The notes beneath the pieces were generated by a model. The model did no database searches. It saw only the letters and a list, made by a program, of their open reading frames with translations, and was not told the origin of the DNA. Shown in pieces: positions 47,925 to 59,854 of a stretch of 64,000 nucleotides of DNA. How positions within the stretch are numbered: position 1 is the first letter of the stretch; every line of letters starts with the position of its first letter. A program made the position numbers and the translations under genes. Origin of the DNA: Perognathus longimembris pacificus (Eukaryota > Chordata > Mammalia > Rodentia > Heteromyidae). The DNA lies in NCBI RefSeq assembly GCF_023159225.1, contig NC_063181.1:13599606-13663605 (forward strand), written 5' to 3'.

Positions 47925-48755
47925 GTTCTCAGATGTCTGGGGAGGGTAAGAACAGAAGTTTTGTAGAAAAGTAGAGGAAGCATTGTGTGATACTCAACCC
48001 TACATTAAGTATAACAATATATAGTGTGTATATTTATAATTTTAGACCTGTTAGCTTAAATTTGTGTTTCCTGAGAAATGTGGAATACATATACCCTATC
48101 ATTTCCTATCCATTTCCTGCAATCCATTCACATATTTATTCTCAACACATGCAATGTAGAATGATGGGTGAATAACAGAATAATAATTAAAACTCCCTAC
48201 TGCAAGACCTAAATATTATAATCAAACCACTTACTAGATAACAGTACTTGACAATCAGGAATTACCAGCATAGGAGATTTTCCCTAAAGACAAACAGAAT
48301 TGATCAGGAAATATGACTATCACTGTATTATCTCTGGCAGAATGTAACTTGTTGATTATCCCCCAAATTTCTGCCTTTTCCCCAGACAGCTTATTGCCTC
48401 TTGTGCCTCATGGCCCCTTTCAAAAATCTAAAATTCATATTTTATTTTTATGTGTCCTTTCCTTTCAACTATTGGCCATTTCTTTGAGATGTCTGACAGA
48501 AATGCTTCCAAGGAGGTTAAAATCCCACCATTGACATAGAACTGTCACTCATTTTGAAAATGACATACATCTAACAGTGTTTAATTTTGCTAAGAAGGCT
48601 GCTGCATTGCAGTTTGCAATTACTTCATGAAATAGAAGAATCTATGCTTTCAAATCTGTAAGTCTCCCCCCTTAGATTTGCCATTAATTTACATTGCTGG
48701 ACAAAGTCAGGGAATCTGGAAACTACAAAATGCTTAGCGATGAATTAAAACATAT
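47925..48755. other. Upstream flank, unassigned
   Basis: No feature recognised. Confidence 0.5.
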
Positions 48756-48759
48756 GCCA

Positions 48760-49110
48760 AAAAATAAAAGTAATCTGTCATGTCTTGAAGTTATGTCATT
48801 GATTCTTGTCCTATTAGTCTCTCTTTTTGGTTTTATTATCTGGACTTTTAATGTTGTATCTAAGAAGTAATTGTCAAGCGCAATATAAATAAGCTTTGCC
48901 GCTATGCACACTTTTAGAAGTTTAACAACTTTAGGGGTTTTATAAACATTAAGTCTTTCATCAATTTTGAGTTGGTTTCTGTCTAACTTATAAAGTAGGT
49001 ATTCAGTTTCATTTCTTTTTGAGTGTCCCATTTTACTGGTCACATTCATTGACAAGACTGTCACTTCTCCACTGTGTAGTCTCAGCATCTTTCTCAAAGA
49101 CCAGTTGATA
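48760..49110 (-). mobile_element. Old L1 ORF2 fragment
   Basis: Plus-strand TTAAGTCTTTCATCAATTTT, GAGTTGGTTTCTG and TCTTTCTCAAAGACCAGTTG are the complement of the ORF2 3' part. Strongly diverged. Confidence 0.8.
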
Positions 49111-49309
49111 ATATGTTTAAGATCTTCCTTGGGAGATCTTTATTGTGTCCCACTGGTCAAACAAACATTTGCACAGCAAAAGAAACAAATGAAAAAGAAA
49201 GGCAAAGCATCACATGTGGAAACTATATATCTGGAAAAGGGCTACATTTTGAAATGCTTATGGAACTTGTAAGGATTCCACAGAAGAAAAGAATCAAATA
49301 AGTCAACTA

Positions 49310-49560
49310 AAACTTTTCTTCATAGAAAACATGGAAATGAGAAATAGATCTATGAGATAATGCTGAGTATCACTAGCTAAAAGAGAAATAGAAATAAAAC
49401 ACCATAAGATATTTAATTATTATATGAGGAGAAAAAATGTATTGGAAGGAATGTGAAACAATAGGAACTTGAATATCTATCATTCTATGGCATTAATTTG
49501 CAATAAATTTTATTTTAAAGTTCCTCAGAAGGCCAGTTGTGATTATCAAGACATATTTAA
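49310..49560 (+). mobile_element. Old L1 ORF2 fragment
   Basis: Plus-orientation GAGTATCACTAGCTAAAAGA and AAATAAAACACCATAAGATA recall the conserved ORF2 C-terminal segment; boundaries uncertain. Confidence 0.5.
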
Positions 49561-49699
49561 GAATGTGGTTTTACATAATCACATAATATTATATTATAAA
49601 ATGATTGGTTGAACTAACCAATTACCCATTACTACAAGTTTACATTCCTATAAATCCTTGTTATAATAACAAAAATGTATTTATTTTCTTCCATCATTA

Positions 49700-50320
49700 C
49701 CTATCCCAGACACAAGCAAGAGGGTCAGATTTTCTACAGTTGTTAATAATTAGCCTGTGATCTATTTTTAATGCCAACCACAGGTCTTATATTACCTGCC
49801 TTGGCCAGAGATAACTGCTAAACATTTTGATAGTGATATATTATCATACAGTGTCTAATAATTCCTAAAACAATCTTATAAGGCTAATTTATTGCTCCCA
49901 AACAGAAATTTAAAACAATTCTTTGACCTTCTTAGGTGTTTATTTTCTTCATACATGATGTTTAGTCTTTGACTAACCTTTAAATATCTGCAAAAGGTAC
50001 AAAACCAGTATAAGTGGACAGATTTTTCTGGAACATTTTGGCATATTGTACCACTGTTTACAGTTTCAACTAAATAACATGAGTACTTGAAACCTTCTAT
50101 TTATGACAATACCTCTTATGTCTCCAAATTTAATTCATTTGTAATAAAATATGAAGGAAACACCTACTCAGACTAAAAAAAATATTACTTTAAGATAAAT
50201 ATCCAAAAGAAATGTTTAGGAACAGTTTCAGAACCAGGAGCTTGTTCAAATTAGAACATAAGCAACACAACATTTCACTTGTTCTAAGTGCTTCTAAGAT
50301 ATTACATCTATTAAATCATC
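49700..50320. other. Upstream flank, unassigned
   Basis: AT-rich, no feature recognised. Confidence 0.5.
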
Positions 50321-50337
50321 CTTGTAATGATGTTCTT

Positions 50338-50640
50338 TTTTGTTTTTAGGTTGAGATATTTATGTAATATTGTAAGTTCTTTTAACCTTTTTAAAACATG
50401 GTTATGTTATTAAAGTATCTGCAATTAAGTTACTTTTTGTTGTTGTTGTTGTTGTTGTTTTGCCAGTCCTGGGGCTTGAACTCAGGGCCTGAGCACTGTC
50501 CCTGGCTTCTTTTTGCTCAAGGCTAGCACTCTGCCACTTGAGCCACAGCGCCACTTCTGGCCGTTTTCTGTATATGAGGCGCTGAGGAATCAAACCCAGG
50601 GCTTCATGTATGGGAGGCAAGCACACTATCACTAGGCCCC
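50338..50640 (-). mobile_element. SINE insertion with extra 3' sequence (transduction candidate)
   Basis: The perfect 15-bp TGTAATGATGTTCTT occurs at 50323-50337 and 50641-50655. Between them, in minus orientation, lies a dimeric SINE (50640 to about 50461) lacking its first 14 or so bases, then an (AAC)n-type tail (50437-50460), then about 97 bp of unrelated sequence (50340-50436), then a short A-rich end at the TSD. The extra sequence inside the TSD is best explained as 3' flank copied along with the SINE. Confidence 0.8.
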
Positions 50641-50670
50641 TGTAATGATGTTCTTGTTCCCATTATTTTA

Positions 50671-51480
50671 AATTGAATTTTATTGACAAGGTGATGTACA
50701 CAGGGGGTACAGTTACATAATAAAGTAGTGACTACATTTCTTATCATATTTATTACACCCTCCCTCATTTTTCTTTCACTTCCCTAGTTCAGATAAATAT
50801 ATATACAATATCCAGTGTACCAAAATCATATATAGTAACCACGTGGTGTTTGCCACAGGAAATTCCCTACTACGTAAAACCCAACAACAACATTGAAATC
50901 CAACTGGTCCCATCTCTTGGAGGTCATCTTGCTTAGCTTCATCCTATATAATCATATGTCTGTAGCTGTTGAGCTCTTGTGAACCTCTGAAAGGTCTATC
51001 CTAGACCTTATTATACTTATTCAGTAGTTATTTGGTTTTAGAGACATAATGTAAAGTCGCTGACTAAAACATGTGGAAATACCATTTGAAAAGAAGTTTG
51101 TTCTTTTGTATGTTGATTAAGACAACTTTGGATATGTGCCCAAGAGCTATACGAAGGTTGCTTTTTCCCTCTCAATCTCACCAACATCTGGTGCTGTTTA
51201 TTTTCTGGATGATTGCAGCTATGCCTGAGGTGACATGGAATGTTAGTGTAGTTTTCATGTGTACTTCCTTTGTGGCAAGGGATTCTGAATATTTTCTCAA
51301 GTATGTATCATACACTTGGATTTTTTGTTCTAAGAAATATCTGCTCAATTTATTTGCCATATGTTAATTGAGCTATTTGATCTTTCTTTTTTTAAAATTG
51401 CATTTTGTATATTAATTTTTGGTGTGATGGTTGAAACTATTTTTGAAGAAACTTTTTTAAATACTTGAAAATGGAATTTA
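50671..51480 (-). mobile_element. L1 3' UTR and ORF2 end, internally deleted
   Basis: Minus-orientation 3' terminus (TTTTATTGACAAGGTGATGT) through the 3' UTR. At 51100-51370 comes ORF2-complement text (ACATCTGGTGCTGTTTATTT, TGGCAAGGGATTCTGAATAT). Part of ORF2's end is missing compared with the full element at 36591-43383. Confidence 0.82.
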
Positions 51481-51505
51481 ACAACACTTTTACAAGTATT
51501 TTTTA

Positions 51506-51730
51506 TTTATTTTTATTTATTTTATTTTATTTTTTTGCCAGTCCTGGGGTGTGGACTCAGGGCCTGAGCACTGTCTCTGGCTTCTTTTTGCTCAAGGCTA
51601 GCACTCTGCCACTTGACCCACAGCACTACTTCTGGTCATTTTCTATATATGTGGGGCTGGGGAATCGAACCCAGGGCTTCACATATATGAGGCAAGCACT
51701 CTTGCCACTAGGCCATATTCCCAGCCCTTC
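51506..51730 (-). mobile_element. Dimeric tRNA-type SINE with 13-bp TSD
   Basis: Complete minus-orientation copy with an (AAAT)n-type tail. CAAGTATTTTTTA flanks it at 51493-51505 and 51731-51743. Confidence 0.93.
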
Positions 51731-51789
51731 CAAGTATTTTTTAAATAAAATCTATCAAGTTGGGTTTATTACACTAATGTGAAGGTGGA

Positions 51790-52990
51790 GGGACATATGC
51801 AAATAAGTAAATATAACACAGCATGTAAACAGAATCAAAGATAACCACGATAATCTCAATTGAAAGAGAAAAATCCTGGACAAAATTCTACATATTTTTA
51901 TGATAAAAGCTCTAAAGAACTTATTGTAGGAAGAATGCACCTCAACATAAAGCTACATGCATAATAAGCTATAAGCATAATAAGGCTATATATGACAAAA
52001 CTTAATCACTAAGGTCAGGAAAAAGGTAAAGTTGCCTACTGCCCCACTCTTTTTCAGTGTAGTACTAGAATTTCTACCCAGACAAGGCAGTATGATAAGA
52101 GACGGGAATAAAGATTTCAAGTAATCAAAGATGTTAAGCTGCCATTTTGAAGATAATATGATCCTATACCTAAAATATCCTAAAGAGTCTGCCAAAAACT
52201 CCTAACTCTGATGAAGACTTTTGGGAAATGAAGCAACATAAAAAAAATGAAGATGTAAATTCTATGTAGCAAGTATAATTTCTTAGGTTGAAAAAGAAAG
52301 ATGAGAGACATCTACAATGAAAACTATCAAGTCTTGAAGAAGAAAGGAATTGAAAAAGGCACTATAATGTAGAGAGGCATTCTCTCTTCATGGAGTGGCA
52401 GAATTAATATTGCCAAGATAGTTATAGCACCAAAAACAACCTACAGTCTCAGTGCAACACTCATCAAATCCCAATTTAATTCTTCACAAAAAATAAAGTC
52501 TTAAAATTCATGTGTGGAAATATAGAAGACCACAAGAGTAAAAGCAATTCTGGGCAAAAGATTAGCATGAGAGGTAGTTCAATACCAGACTTCAAATTAT
52601 ACTGCAGAGCCATAGTAACAAATATAACATGGCACTGGCACAAAACCAGAAACCAGGGTAAAAGGAACAGAACTGAACCACATGGCTGAAGCCATCTAAT
52701 TTTTTGACACAGGATACAAAATCTACACCAAAGAAATGACAGCTTGCAAGAAATAGTGCTTAGAAAACTAATTACCCACATGCAGGAAACTGAAACCGGG
52801 CCAATAATTCCCTCCCTGTACAGAGATCAACTCCAAATACAACAAAAATCCTCATGTAAGACCAAGAACACTGGTAGTACTTCAGGAAAAAATAGGGAAA
52901 AGTTTGGAAATTATTTTCTGAATAGGATTCTAATTGCCTAGAAAATTGACAAGTAAAATATTATCTCCATTTATGATTAGATTCCTGACA
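51790..52990 (+). mobile_element. Old L1 ORF2 fragment (reverse transcriptase region onward)
   Basis: Decayed plus-orientation ORF2. TGATCCTATACCTAAAATAT (52160) lies just downstream of the catalytic loop, GGAATAAAGATTTCAAGTAA precedes it, and AGTTCAATACCAGACTTCAA (52577) and CATGGCACTGGCACAAAA come later. No open frame. Confidence 0.88.
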
Positions 52991-53224
52991 TAGTCACGAA
53001 CACCCTGTTTCTGAATGGCAGATGGTACTAACCCTACATCAAATATTGATATGTTATTATCATCATTAAGTAAAGCCCATAGTTAACATTTGGATTCACC
53101 CTTTGTGCTGTGTATTCTGTGGGTTTTGACCAAAGGAAAATGCTACATACTTACCATTGACATGCTAGACAAGATAATTTGATGCTCCAAAGTTCCCTTG
53201 ATTTTTCCCTTTAGTCACATTTTT

Positions 53225-53230
<6 letters not shown>

Positions 53231-53257
<27 letters not shown>

Positions 53258-53449
53258 GGCCAGTCCTGGGCCTTGGACTCAGGGCCTAAGCACTGTCCCT
53301 GGCTTCTTCCCGCTCAAGGCTAGCACTCCGCCACTTGAGCCACAGCGCCGCTTCTGGCCGTTTTCTGTATATGTGGTGCTGGGGAATCGAACCTAGGGCC
53401 TCGTGTATCCGAGGCAGGCACTCTTGCCACTAGGCTATATCCCCAGCCC
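53231..53449 (-). mobile_element. Young dimeric tRNA-type SINE with 15-bp TSD
   Basis: Full-length minus-orientation copy with a T-run of nearly 30 as complement of its A tail. CACATTTTTGCTCTT flanks it perfectly at 53216-53230 and 53450-53464. CpG-rich positions are intact, and it shares GGGCCTCGTGTATCCGAGGC with 36624-36838. Confidence 0.96.
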
Positions 53450-53559
53450 CACATTTTTGCTCTTGAATCTGGCAATTTTTCATCTCCAGACTCTCATCAT
53501 TCTTTTTCCTTTTCACGATGCCTGGATAGTTGGAATCACACAATCTTAAAGTCTTTACA

Positions 53560-54576
53560 GGTGGTCTTTTATATTCAGCAATAGGAATTTAAGGTATGTT
53601 TGTGGTTTTTGGTGGCTTCTTTCTGTTTAATGTGGAGCAATATACTATTGTCTGGATGTTCTATCATTTACCTGTTCACTCCAAGACTTCTTTGCTGCTT
53701 CCAGGCTTCAGTAATTATGGATAATGGTATTATAAACAATGCTTAGCAGACTTCTGTGTGGGTATGAATTTTCAACTCAGTTGGGTCAGTGCCAAGGAAT
53801 GTGAACACTAGGATGTAGTAAAAGAATATTTGGCTTCATACAAAGATGTCGATTTTTTTTCATGAGGGTTGTACATTTTTCCATTTGCTCTCGATAGAGA
53901 AGGCGAGTTGTTTTTGCTTCCTGTCTTCCTCAGCATTTAAAGATGTTAGATTTACTATTTTACCTACAATAATAAATATGAATAGTAACTTGTTGTTATA
54001 ATTTTTAATTCCTTAGCACCACATGACATTGAACCTGTCCACTTGAGAATTTGTGATATGTGTATCTTTGCTGGTAAGAATACTATTTAAGCTTTTGGTC
54101 AGTTTTCAAATTGTGTTGTTTCTTTGTCATTCAATTTTAATTCTTTGTGTATTTAAAACAACAAACAAATCCTTATTAGAGTAGTCTTTCATAATTTTTT
54201 CCCCTAACCTCGAGCTTGTTTCTTCATTTTCTTAATAGTGTCTTTGGCAGTGCAGAAACTTTTAAATTTTAATGAAGTGAACTTCCTGATTTTTTTTTCA
54301 TGAGCTGTACTTTTGGCATTGTATCAACTAAGGTATTGCCATATCCAAGGTTAATTTGTGTTTCTTCTACATTATTTTCTCACAGCTTGATACTTTTACA
54401 TTTGGAACTGGGTTCTAGAATTCATCTGGAGTTCACTTTTTAATTGAAGTTATAAATTCTGAGTGTAGTTGAAAATTTCTTCTCACGTGTACGTCTGTAT
54501 GTTCTTTCAATATTTATGGAGAGTATTTTGTTTTTATTCATCCTATTCCTCATTTGGGAAAGATCAGTTGGGTATA

Positions 54577-54618
<42 letters not shown>

Positions 54619-54830
54619 GTTTTTCTGAATTGTCTGATATTCCACTGTTCTAACTGACTAACCTTTCATCCATACCACTCTGCTATTATGCATGAAGTTT
54701 TAGAGCGAATATTGACGTTTAGGGATGTCAACCCTCTAACTATGTTTTCCTTCAGTATTGTGTTGCTATTCTTGGTCTTTCCCCCTTTTGGTATGTGTCT
54801 GAGTTTCTACATTTTTAACAATGAAATAAA
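53560..54830 (-). mobile_element. Old L1: ORF2 3' part and 3' UTR
   Basis: Plus-strand GAGCAATATACTATTGTCTG, GTGTCTTTGGCAGTGCAGAA and TCATCTGGAGTTCAC, in this order, are the complement of L1 ORF2's C-terminal half. It carries a (TG)n repeat near its 5' side. Confidence 0.87.
54580..54617 (+). repeat. (TG)n microsatellite
   Basis: About 19 TG units. Confidence 0.96.
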
Positions 54831-54834
54831 AATA

Positions 54835-56750
54835 CTTCTCTTCTTGATTTTTCTTTTTGTCTCTACTCACCACCCTAGAGAACACCATATGATAACATGT
54901 GAATCCTTTTCTGAACTTTCTATGAAATCTGTTCTTTCGTGGGTCATCAGTGCCATTGTTTTCACCTGAAATGAAGCATCCTTCTCTTCACTGAGAACCT
55001 TGTATGCCATTTTGTTTTCCACTGTAGTTCACTTTCATGCATCTATAAAAGTGGTTACCTCAATGGAGAATGTTTTCTAAAAATTGTAGAATATTAAATT
55101 TCAAAGGAGCTTTAATAAATATCATGAATCATGTTCCTCACAGAGATTAGGAAAAAATATTCTCCCCAGAAAATGCACTGTGAATATTCTTGTTTAAGTT
55201 TCTTTTTAAAAATTATGTTTAAATTGATCATGGACCAGTATCTTGGAATGGAATTTTGGGTCATGGGGTAGATTTTATTTTGCTTTTCACATTGTAAATG
55301 ATTTTCACAAAGAGTGTACATTTGAAACTTCCACAAGATATGTTGGAGCACTCTGGTTGTCCCAGATCTTTTTACCTTTCCATGTCATTTGACCTTTGAA
55401 TTCTTTGACATCTGGTGGGTGTTTAATAGTATGTCATTGTGTTTGTCAGAATGACAACTTCAAAATTAAATTAGTTCATGTCACCTACTCTTTCAACACC
55501 TCAGGTGACTTGCTCCTTTATTCCCAAAGCAAGGCTTTGCTCTTCATACTACATAGAGCCTTTCCCAGGATTTTCAGAATCCATACTGAGTGTTTGTGTT
55601 CATACTGAGTGTTCACCTCACTCTTCTTGTCCTATCTCCCATACATGGATTGAGTTCACCTCAATGCACACATCTCTCTCATATCTCTGTGCTTTTGTAT
55701 AAACTATCTCCTTTATGATGAAAGGCCCTTTTTTCCTGTGTGACAATTTTTATTTGATGCTCCATTTCTCAAGAAACTTCCTGAATCCATTCTTCTCTGA
55801 AATGCTAGATTCTTCTCCCATGAATCCTCTGTCTGTTTTTACCTTGTGCTCTTATTTCTATTTTAGCCTTTGTTATTTTTATGTCAATTTCCTTACCAAA
55901 GGACAGTGATGTCTCTACAAATGATTTAACATTGAACTCCAAGTGTCAGAAGAGAGCTTTCAGTCAAAAAATGATTTATTTATGAGATGAAATAATGAGT
56001 AATATACTTACAAATCATTAAGTTCCATGAGGGGAAGAGTGTTTCTGTATTTCAAAATAAGAACAAAATTTTTCTCTATACATGAAAGATTTCTGAATTT
56101 TTGCTCTATATTGGTTGTGAACAAACCATTTCCTCCAGCTCTTTCTACTCATTTAGTGAGAGACTAGGAGTGATTCATAAGTTTAGTTCTGAAGACACTT
56201 AGCTCAAAGTAGAGTTTGTTAAATACTTTAATGGGGTCATTCTCACAGAAACAGATATCATCTATTGAAATATATCTTTAAAATCTTGGGCCTTTCATTA
56301 TTTATATATGTTTGGTAAAATTTTTATATGAACTTTGGTTTGGTTTTGATATATTTGAGATATCGAACAAACATGTTCTACTGTTTCTTGTAAATGTAAA
56401 CATGGTAGTTTTCCTAATTAAGTGGCATAGAAATTCTACTTATTTTCATCCTTTGTAAAGACTCATTCGCAAGTGACAAACAAAATATGCTTAAGACAAA
56501 CAATGTGGTAGATTATCCAAAATCAGGATACTGGGAGAGTCCATGGGTTTCAAAAAAAAATCCCAACTATTTCTGCTGGCAAAGTCAGCCTCCAATAACA
56601 ACAAACAATGTCATATTGCTACATACTAATTTTTCAAACCTACTAACTTATTCTGAGCAGTGAGATCTGAGGATTAAAGAAAATGTGAAGACATTTTCCT
56701 AGAAAAGCATACAGAGATGGAGGAGCAAAACTCTCTTTTCAAACTGGACA
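54835..56750. other. Upstream flank, mostly unassigned
   Basis: The block 55470-55910 (TTTCTCAAGAAACTTCCTGA, CTTGTGCTCTTATTTCTATT) weakly recalls the 3' region of an ancient L2-type LINE. The rest is AT-rich and unassigned. Confidence 0.35.
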
Positions 56751-56757
56751 ATGGAGA

Positions 56758-56961
56758 TTGAGGGTGAACTCTGGGACTGTGGTCTCAGGAAGTCATTTCA
56801 CAGTTAAGAACTACCCGATAAAAGGGCAAGGCACCCTGAAGGTGGATACCATCTCCCTATTAGGTGAGAACGCCTCTCTGTACACAGGGATGATCCGCAG
56901 ACTGGAGGTGTGCAAGACAACTTTTGGCTCTGGTCCATCATGGGCTGGAACATTCACTTAA
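56758..56961 (+). other. Unrecognised short open frame
   Basis: A 67-codon frame with fairly normal protein-like composition (KNYPIKGQGTLKVDTISLLG) in a locally GC-richer block (56750-56965). I do not recognise it. No splice signals or start context support it, and it may be a remnant of an old transposon or processed pseudogene. Confidence 0.15.
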
Positions 56962-56964
56962 ACC

Positions 56965-58860
56965 AGAACAATCGGTTCTTTCTCACAGGAATTGGGGAAT
57001 TGTATTGAGCAATGTCTGCAGTCTGGGCTGAGCATCAAAATATGTGTCTAAATGTATACATGGAGAGTTTAATTAAGTTGAGAATGCCAGTTTTGTAAAG
57101 GTAGGTCATCAAAGGAAAAGGAAAAAATGCAATAGATATAAAAGTTCTTACCCTCTTCTAATGTACCATGGGATTTATTTCCTCTTAATCCAAAATATAC
57201 TAATCAATATATGCATGCTGTCAAATGTAATTTTCTCACAACTAGATACTTAATTGCACATTTTCACTGTACTTTCCCATTGGTATGTGCTTAGTGCTAA
57301 GAATAGTGGCCAGCATATAGAAGGTAATGAGGAGAAATTTTTTCAATAAAGAAATAAATATTAATTTCAAATCAATTCATTTCAAAGTAACAAATTTATT
57401 CCATAGGAAACGTAATCTTGCTATGGAATTATTGTTGATATTTTAATATGGTGTAAAATAGTCATAGGAACTTAGTTCTGAAGTGTTGGTAAAGGAAACA
57501 ATTCTGATCAGCAATTAAGTGAAGAAATAATGATAAATTAGAATTGGCTTGAAATTCTCAAGTCAAGAAGTCAACTAAATTCCAAACTTTGATACTGAAA
57601 AATGCTAAATAAAAATCAGGATGTTCTTTTTAGATATTAAATTGCTCTTTGAGTAAGCAGAAAAGAGAATATACTCAGAATACATTGGAAACCAAATCAA
57701 TATGTACCCATGGTGATTATGTAATTTGAAATATTATTTAATTTAAAAGTGAAATGGGTTAGGGTGAGCATTTAGAATAGGAACAGTAACATAACATAGC
57801 TTTTCCATTAAAATGTGTACAATTTGTGGTTCATTTGCTCTGGATCTTTTTGATTCTCAATATTATTACAACCACCTTGAAAAATAACTGAATAAATTAA
57901 TTTGTTAACTTATTTAGGCAAACAAATGGCATCATATTCCTTGATTTGATTAAGTATAATATTAATCTTGATTAAGGAAAGTCCTTTGGTCTTATCCTTT
58001 CTAATTATTATGGCTAGAATGTTAGTATTTGATCTCTGAAGTAAAGAAAACATTTTTTGGAGCATTGTAAGTCAACTAACATCCTATCTGCTACTAAAAA
58101 GCTCTGGGAAATTGAATACATCACTAAAGTCAAACCAATGCCCTGACATCATGTTTCATAGACATGGGTGTGTTTTTATTGGGCTTCACAAAAGGAACTA
58201 TTATTTGTTATATTTCTCTTCGGCCTTATCAATGTCAGGGTAAATTCTGAGGAATCCGGCATTCTCACCAATGACAGCTTATCAGACCAGACCATAATAA
58301 TACCAGTTGAATGCTTTATAGTGTATTCAAAGCTGTCACAGAGGTGACTTCATTCAATTCAAACAATAAACTACAGAGAAATAATAAAGTTATTTTTATT
58401 ATCCCATTTCCTAGCTAAAGAAAGTAAGACTTATAAAGCTGCAGTAGTCAGTACAAACCCACAGCATAGGATACAGGTTAGACAACAGAACAGCTGTGAA
58501 CACAACTCTTTCTACAAAGGGCAAGCCGATTTCGCAAACAGGAAGCACCACTTAGTTGGCCCCTGTTACGGTCATATTCTTCTCATTCCTTTCTGTCATA
58601 TGCCTGCCAATCTTAAACATATGATTTATTCTTTCACCAGGGGTCAATGACTCATTAGCCAAACTCTTATTCCCCCAACATGATATGCTGTAAGCCATTT
58701 CAACTTCTTTGTATTTATCTGTCTTTTCCAGGATCCTCTTCCATGCAATCTTTTTTATAACTGTTTCCTATTTAGAAGTTAATTTCCAATTGACTACCTG
58801 GGAGGTGAAGGTTAGGATGATTCTGATTTGAGGCCAGTTCAGGCAATAGATATGAGCATT
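56965..58860. other. Upstream flank, unassigned
   Basis: AT-rich non-coding sequence, no feature recognised. Confidence 0.5.
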
Positions 58861-58864
58861 TTTT

Positions 58865-59075
58865 TCACCTGCTGGGCACAATGGTGTATGACTGTCACCA
58901 CAGTTGTGTAATAGGTTGAGCCTGTTATGAGTACCCAGCCAGACTGGGCTGGAATGATGTATAAGATTACAGCTCAATGGCAAAAAGCAAGTCTCTATCT
59001 TAAAGATAACGAGCACAAAACAGGCTTCAAAATCAGGGGGTGTGTCCAAGTGGTAGAATGCACCAACAATAAATA
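58865..59075 (+). mobile_element. Composite SINE, diverged
   Basis: CTGGGCACAATGGTGTATGA (B1/Alu-like head) and later TGTCCAAGTGGTAGAATGCA (tRNA-like half) in plus orientation. Confidence 0.65.
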
Positions 59076-59084
59076 AAAAGTAAA

Positions 59085-59210
59085 TTCTAAAAGGCAAGTG
59101 GGGCAGAGCAAAAGAAGGGGTGACATTGTTCAAGATATATTGCTTTCATAACCTGACTTATGGAACTGTAAATGCTTTGTACAACAACTTAATAATAAAT
59201 TTTTTTAAAA
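59085..59210 (+). mobile_element. Old L1 3' terminus
   Basis: GTGACATTGTTCAAGATATA, CTGACTTATGGAACTGTAA and an A/T-rich tail. Its tail is the target of the next SINE. Confidence 0.7.
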
Positions 59211-59223
59211 AAATCTTAGTAAA

Positions 59224-59430
59224 GGGGCTGGGGATATAGCCTAGTGGCAAGAGTGCCTTCCTCGGATACACAAGGCCCTAGGTTCGATTCCCCAGCACCA
59301 CATATACAGAAAACGGCCAGAAGCAGCGCTGTGGCTCAAGTGGCAGAGTGCTAGCCTTGAGCGGGAAGAAGCCAGGGACAGTGCTCAGGCCCTGAGTCCA
59401 AGGCCCAGGACTGGCCAAAAAAAAAAAAAA
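59224..59430 (+). mobile_element. Intact dimeric tRNA-type SINE with 12-bp TSD
   Basis: The best reference copy here. The left unit starts GGGGCTGGGGATATAGCC, with A box TAGCCTAGTGG (59237-59247) and B box GGTTCGATTCC (59281-59291). The right unit has an A-box-like TGGCTCAAGTGG (59332-59343) and ends GGCCCAGGACTGGCC with an A tail of about 16. AATCTTAGTAAA flanks it at 59212-59223 and 59431-59442. The Pol III promoter boxes of the left unit are intact. Confidence 0.96.
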
Positions 59431-59464
59431 AATCTTAGTAAAACAAGAATAAACATAACTATAT

Positions 59465-59850
59465 AAATAAATACTTTGGGTGGTATAGAGTGTGTACAAA
59501 CATATTAAATGAAAGATGATAGACTCAGGGAAGAATTCAAATAGTGTAATTACTTAGAAAGAGAATATCATAATTAAACAAAAACACCAGGAAACAGGTA
59601 TTTGAAAAGGATATGATGGGGTAAAGGAGAGAGGATTAGATAAGCATAGAGAAGTAGAGGAGAATGTGGTCAAAATTCACTGTATATCCTACAAAATTAA
59701 GAAAAGTGAAGGAAGGGGTAGATTGAGTGAGAATGTTAAAAGGTGACATTGAACAAGATGCATAATACTCACAAACTGCTTTGTTGAATGGCAATTTCTG
59801 CTTATACCTACTTAAAGAGAACAGACTTTTTTTAAAAGAAGAAACTATGA
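59465..59850 (+). mobile_element. Old L1 3' UTR
   Basis: GAATTCAAATAGTGTAATTA, TCACTGTATATCCTACAAAA and AGAATGTTAAAAGGTGACAT match 16590-16700 and 13035-13195, so it belongs to the older L1 family of the window. Confidence 0.75.
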
Positions 59851-59854
59851 AAAC

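Noticed and set aside
59224..59291. tRNA gene
   Set aside because: A and B boxes are present, but they belong to a SINE head; there is no tRNA acceptor stem or complete cloverleaf, and it is followed by the second SINE unit and an A tail.
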